Part shown: positions 6,697 to 8,075 of the stretch, one piece after another
Position numbering within the stretch: the stretch's first letter is position 1
Layout: each line of letters begins with the position of its first letter
NCBI GenBank assembly: GCA_023409955.1
Contig: JAEYQQ010000093.1
Location: 1-8,075 of the forward strand
Reading direction: 5' to 3'
Source: Bacillota bacterium
Lineage (GTDB): Bacteria > Bacillota > Clostridia > Christensenellales > Aristaeellaceae
Length of the DNA stretch: 8,075 bases
Notes under the pieces: generated by a model
What the model saw: the letters and a program-made list of their open reading frames with translations, nothing else
What the model was told of the DNA's origin: nothing
Databases searched by the model: none
Made by a program: the position numbers and the translations under genes

Positions 6697-7863
6697 ATGA
6701 CCGCATGGCTGTTAAAGAAATTGATAAAAAACCATCAGGATACAAAGAGCCAGCCTGTTCGGGCGGCTTATGCATCCCTTGGGGCGACGGCAGGCATTAT
6801 CATCAATCTGTTGCTATCGCTTACAAAGTTCCTCATCGGTTTTCTTTCCGGATCGGTGGCGGTGACGGCGGATGCAGTAAATAACCTGTCAGATGCAGGC
6901 GGGTCCGTATTATCCCTGGTCAGTGCCCGTGTAGCCCAAAAGCCCGGGGACAAGGACCACCCTTTCGGCCATGGGCGTATGGAGTATATAGGTGCCCTGG
7001 GGGTTGGCGTTATCATCTTCATGCTGGGAATTGAGCTGCTGAAAGAGGGTGTAGCCAATATCATTGCACCTGAGGCCACAGACTTTTCCCTGGCATCCTG
7101 GATATTGCTTTTAGTTGGTGTTGTGCTGAAGGTCTGGCTGTTTTTCTTTTACACCAGACTGGGTAGGGCCATTGATTCCGAACCTTTAAAGGCAGCTGGG
7201 AAAGATTCGGTTTCTGATGTGATGGCCAGCTGCGGCGTGCTTGCCGGCATGGCACTGGACAAATTGTTCGGGCTGAATCTGGATGGCTATATGGGCGTGC
7301 TGGTTGCACTGTTTGTATTGCGAACCGGGTATCAGGTGTGCAAGGATACGGTAGACCGGCTGCTAGGAGCAAAGCCCAACCGTGAAATGAACGATCAGAT
7401 CATGAAGAAGCTGCTGACCTATGAGGGGATTTTAGGTGTGCATGACCTGGTGATACATGATTATGGTCCTGGCAGGAGCATTGCTTCCATTCATGCGGAA
7501 GTTTCGGCAAAAGCAGATATCGTAAAAATACATGAAGTTATCGACCGAGCCGAAAGAGATATATCAGATGAAATGAATATTCCGCTTTTGATCCATATGG
7601 ACCCGATTGTAACAGATGACGCTGTTACTTTGGAAACACTAGCAAAACTGGAAGCCTTTTTGTCATCCATCGATTCCGGTTTGAAGCTGCACGATTTCAG
7701 AAGGGTACCGCATGCAGACAGGGTAACACTTTTGTTTGATGTTGTTGTTCCGCCTGAAATGAAGGATATAGATTCATTAAAGCAGCAGATCGGGGATTTT
7801 GCCAGGGAGCTTGACGGGCAAAATGAGTGCGTTATCGATATCGACCCCGATTATTACCAGTAA
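6697..7863 (+). CDS. Cation diffusion facilitator (CDF) metal efflux transporter, probable Mn/Fe type
   Basis: This 388-residue inner-membrane antiporter likely exports a divalent metal ion in exchange for protons. The start at 6697 has GGAGGGG 5 nt upstream. Earlier in-frame ATG codons would start before or at the predicted transcript start. Hydrophobic segments lie near 27-49, 51-77, 99-117, 133-153, 171-188 and 196-212, the six helices of the family. TM2 carries Asp59, Asn63 and Asp66 (ADAVNNLSD), and TM5 carries Asp170 and Asp174 (KDSVSD). The family signature DHPFGHGR is at 87-94. Zinc exporters usually have HxxxD in TM5. DxxxD with an NN pair in TM2 resembles manganese exporters such as Bacillus MneP/MneS, so Mn(II) or Fe(II) is the better guess. 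A cytoplasmic dimerisation domain (about 215-303) is followed by a further 85 residues that look like a second copy of it. Confidence 0.92.
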   Translation: MTAWLLKKLIKNHQDTKSQPVRAAYASLGATAGIIINLLLSLTKFLIGFLSGSVAVTADAVNNLSDAGGSVLSLVSARVAQKPGDKDHPFGHGRMEYIGALGVGVIIFMLGIELLKEGVANIIAPEATDFSLASWILLLVGVVLKVWLFFFYTRLGRAIDSEPLKAAGKDSVSDVMASCGVLAGMALDKLFGLNLDGYMGVLVALFVLRTGYQVCKDTVDRLLGAKPNREMNDQIMKKLLTYEGILGVHDLVIHDYGPGRSIASIHAEVSAKADIVKIHEVIDRAERDISDEMNIPLLIHMDPIVTDDAVTLETLAKLEAFLSSIDSGLKLHDFRRVPHADRVTLLFDVVVPPEMKDIDSLKQQIGDFARELDGQNECVIDIDPDYYQ

Positions 7864-7892
7864 ATGGATTGGAGTAATTATCAAAATAATGC

Positions 7893-7907
7893 AGGATTCC
7901 TAATCCT
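7893..7907. repeat. Short palindrome between the transporter gene and the next gene
   Basis: AGGATT-CCT-AATCCT is a perfect 6-bp inverted repeat with a 3-nt centre, lying 30 nt past the transporter stop codon. No uridine run follows it, so it is unlikely to be an effective terminator. It could be an operator half-site pair for the downstream gene, or chance. Confidence 0.3.
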
Positions 7908-7937
7908 CGTACCGTTTAGAAAGGGAAAGTAGAATTT

Positions 7938-7945
7938 TTGTCGAA
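7938..7945 (+). promoter_or_regulatory. Spo0A-box-like octamer upstream of the secreted-protein gene
   Basis: TTGTCGAA at 7938-7945 matches the core Spo0A binding box (TGTCGAA) and is flanked by T-rich sequence. It lies 28 nt before the start codon and just after a TAGAAT hexamer (7930-7935) that could act as a -10 box. A site placed downstream of a -10 box would suggest repression rather than activation. An octamer can occur by chance in a window this size, so this is a candidate only. Confidence 0.35.
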
Positions 7946-7972
7946 TTTTCCTAGCGGCAAGGGGGATTGTGT

Positions 7973-8075
7973 ATGAAATCGAAACGGCGATTTTTATCCA
8001 AGGCGCTCTGTCTTTTTATGGTGCTATTTTGCTTTACCATCCCGACAGATGCATCAACGGAAGAAGAGACGGAGC
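7973..8075 (+). CDS. Secreted protein of unknown function (N-terminal 34 residues, truncated by window end)
   Basis: An ATG at 7973 is preceded by AAGGGGG with a 7-nt spacer and opens a frame that runs to the window end without a stop. The peptide has a classic Sec signal: a basic start (MKSKRRFLSK), a hydrophobic core (ALCLFMVLFCFTI) and a plausible signal peptidase I site after PTDA, followed by an acidic STEEETE stretch. The cysteines in the core are not in a lipobox placed before the cleavage site, so a lipoprotein is less likely. Nothing of the mature domain is visible, so no function is assigned. It follows the transporter gene on the same strand after 109 nt. Confidence 0.7.
   Translation, partial: MKSKRRFLSKALCLFMVLFCFTIPTDASTEEETE

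Noticed and set aside
7864..7972. Intrinsic terminator after the transporter gene
   Set aside because: The only hairpin (7893-7907) has a 6-bp stem and is not followed by a T run.
1..8075. CRISPR arrays, tRNA or rRNA genes, insertion sequences, phage or defence genes
   Set aside because: No regularly spaced repeats, tRNA-like cloverleaf with a TTC-loop core, terminal inverted repeats with a transposase, or defence-type domains were seen on either strand.

Overview
The window looks like chromosomal DNA of a low-to-mid GC Firmicute, most likely a Clostridia-class anaerobe (about half G+C by eye). Support comes from the T-box leader on ileS, strong AGGAGG-type ribosome binding sites, a sigma-A-type TTGCAC-N17-TATAAT promoter, a eukaryote-like (type 2) isoleucyl-tRNA synthetase, and a Spo0A-box-like octamer at the right edge. 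It is mostly ordinary core-genome content. I see no mobile element, CRISPR array, rRNA or tRNA gene.

Layout. Everything left of about 6520 reads on the minus strand, so the biological order runs right to left. A promoter near 6517-6544 drives a roughly 260-nt T-box leader that ends in an intrinsic terminator (6249-6287). This is followed by ileS (6217 to 3086). A 125-nt gap with several inverted repeats separates ileS from three overlapping genes. These are a COG1092-like class I SAM methyltransferase (2960-2088), an RluA-family pseudouridine synthase (2095-1385) and tgt, the tRNA-guanine transglycosylase (1388-261). The first pair overlaps by 8 nt and the second by 4 nt (ATGA), which implies translational coupling. 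Beyond tgt, a separate strong promoter (163-191) precedes the start of a small gene that fits yajC by position and N-terminal character; it runs off the left edge.

The right part reads on the plus strand. Diverging from the ileS leader is a cation diffusion facilitator (6697-7863) whose metal-site pattern suggests Mn(II) or Fe(II) rather than Zn(II), and which carries an apparent second C-terminal ferredoxin-like unit. The window ends in the first 34 codons of a secreted protein (7973 onward). Its upstream region holds a short palindrome and a TTGTCGAA octamer.

How the genes fit together. The minus-strand block is a translation cluster: charging of tRNA-Ile under tRNA-Ile sensing, then RNA methylation, RNA pseudouridylation and queuosine-type modification of tRNA, followed by an accessory subunit of the Sec translocon. 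Whether the T-box promoter also transcribes the three modification genes cannot be settled from sequence, because no clear terminator or convincing promoter is visible between ileS and the methyltransferase. The long open frames antisense to ileS are shadows. Nothing here is a clear new system. The points most worth a second look are the FDVC variant in Tgt, the structured methyltransferase leader, the IleRS type, and the transporter's duplicated tail.
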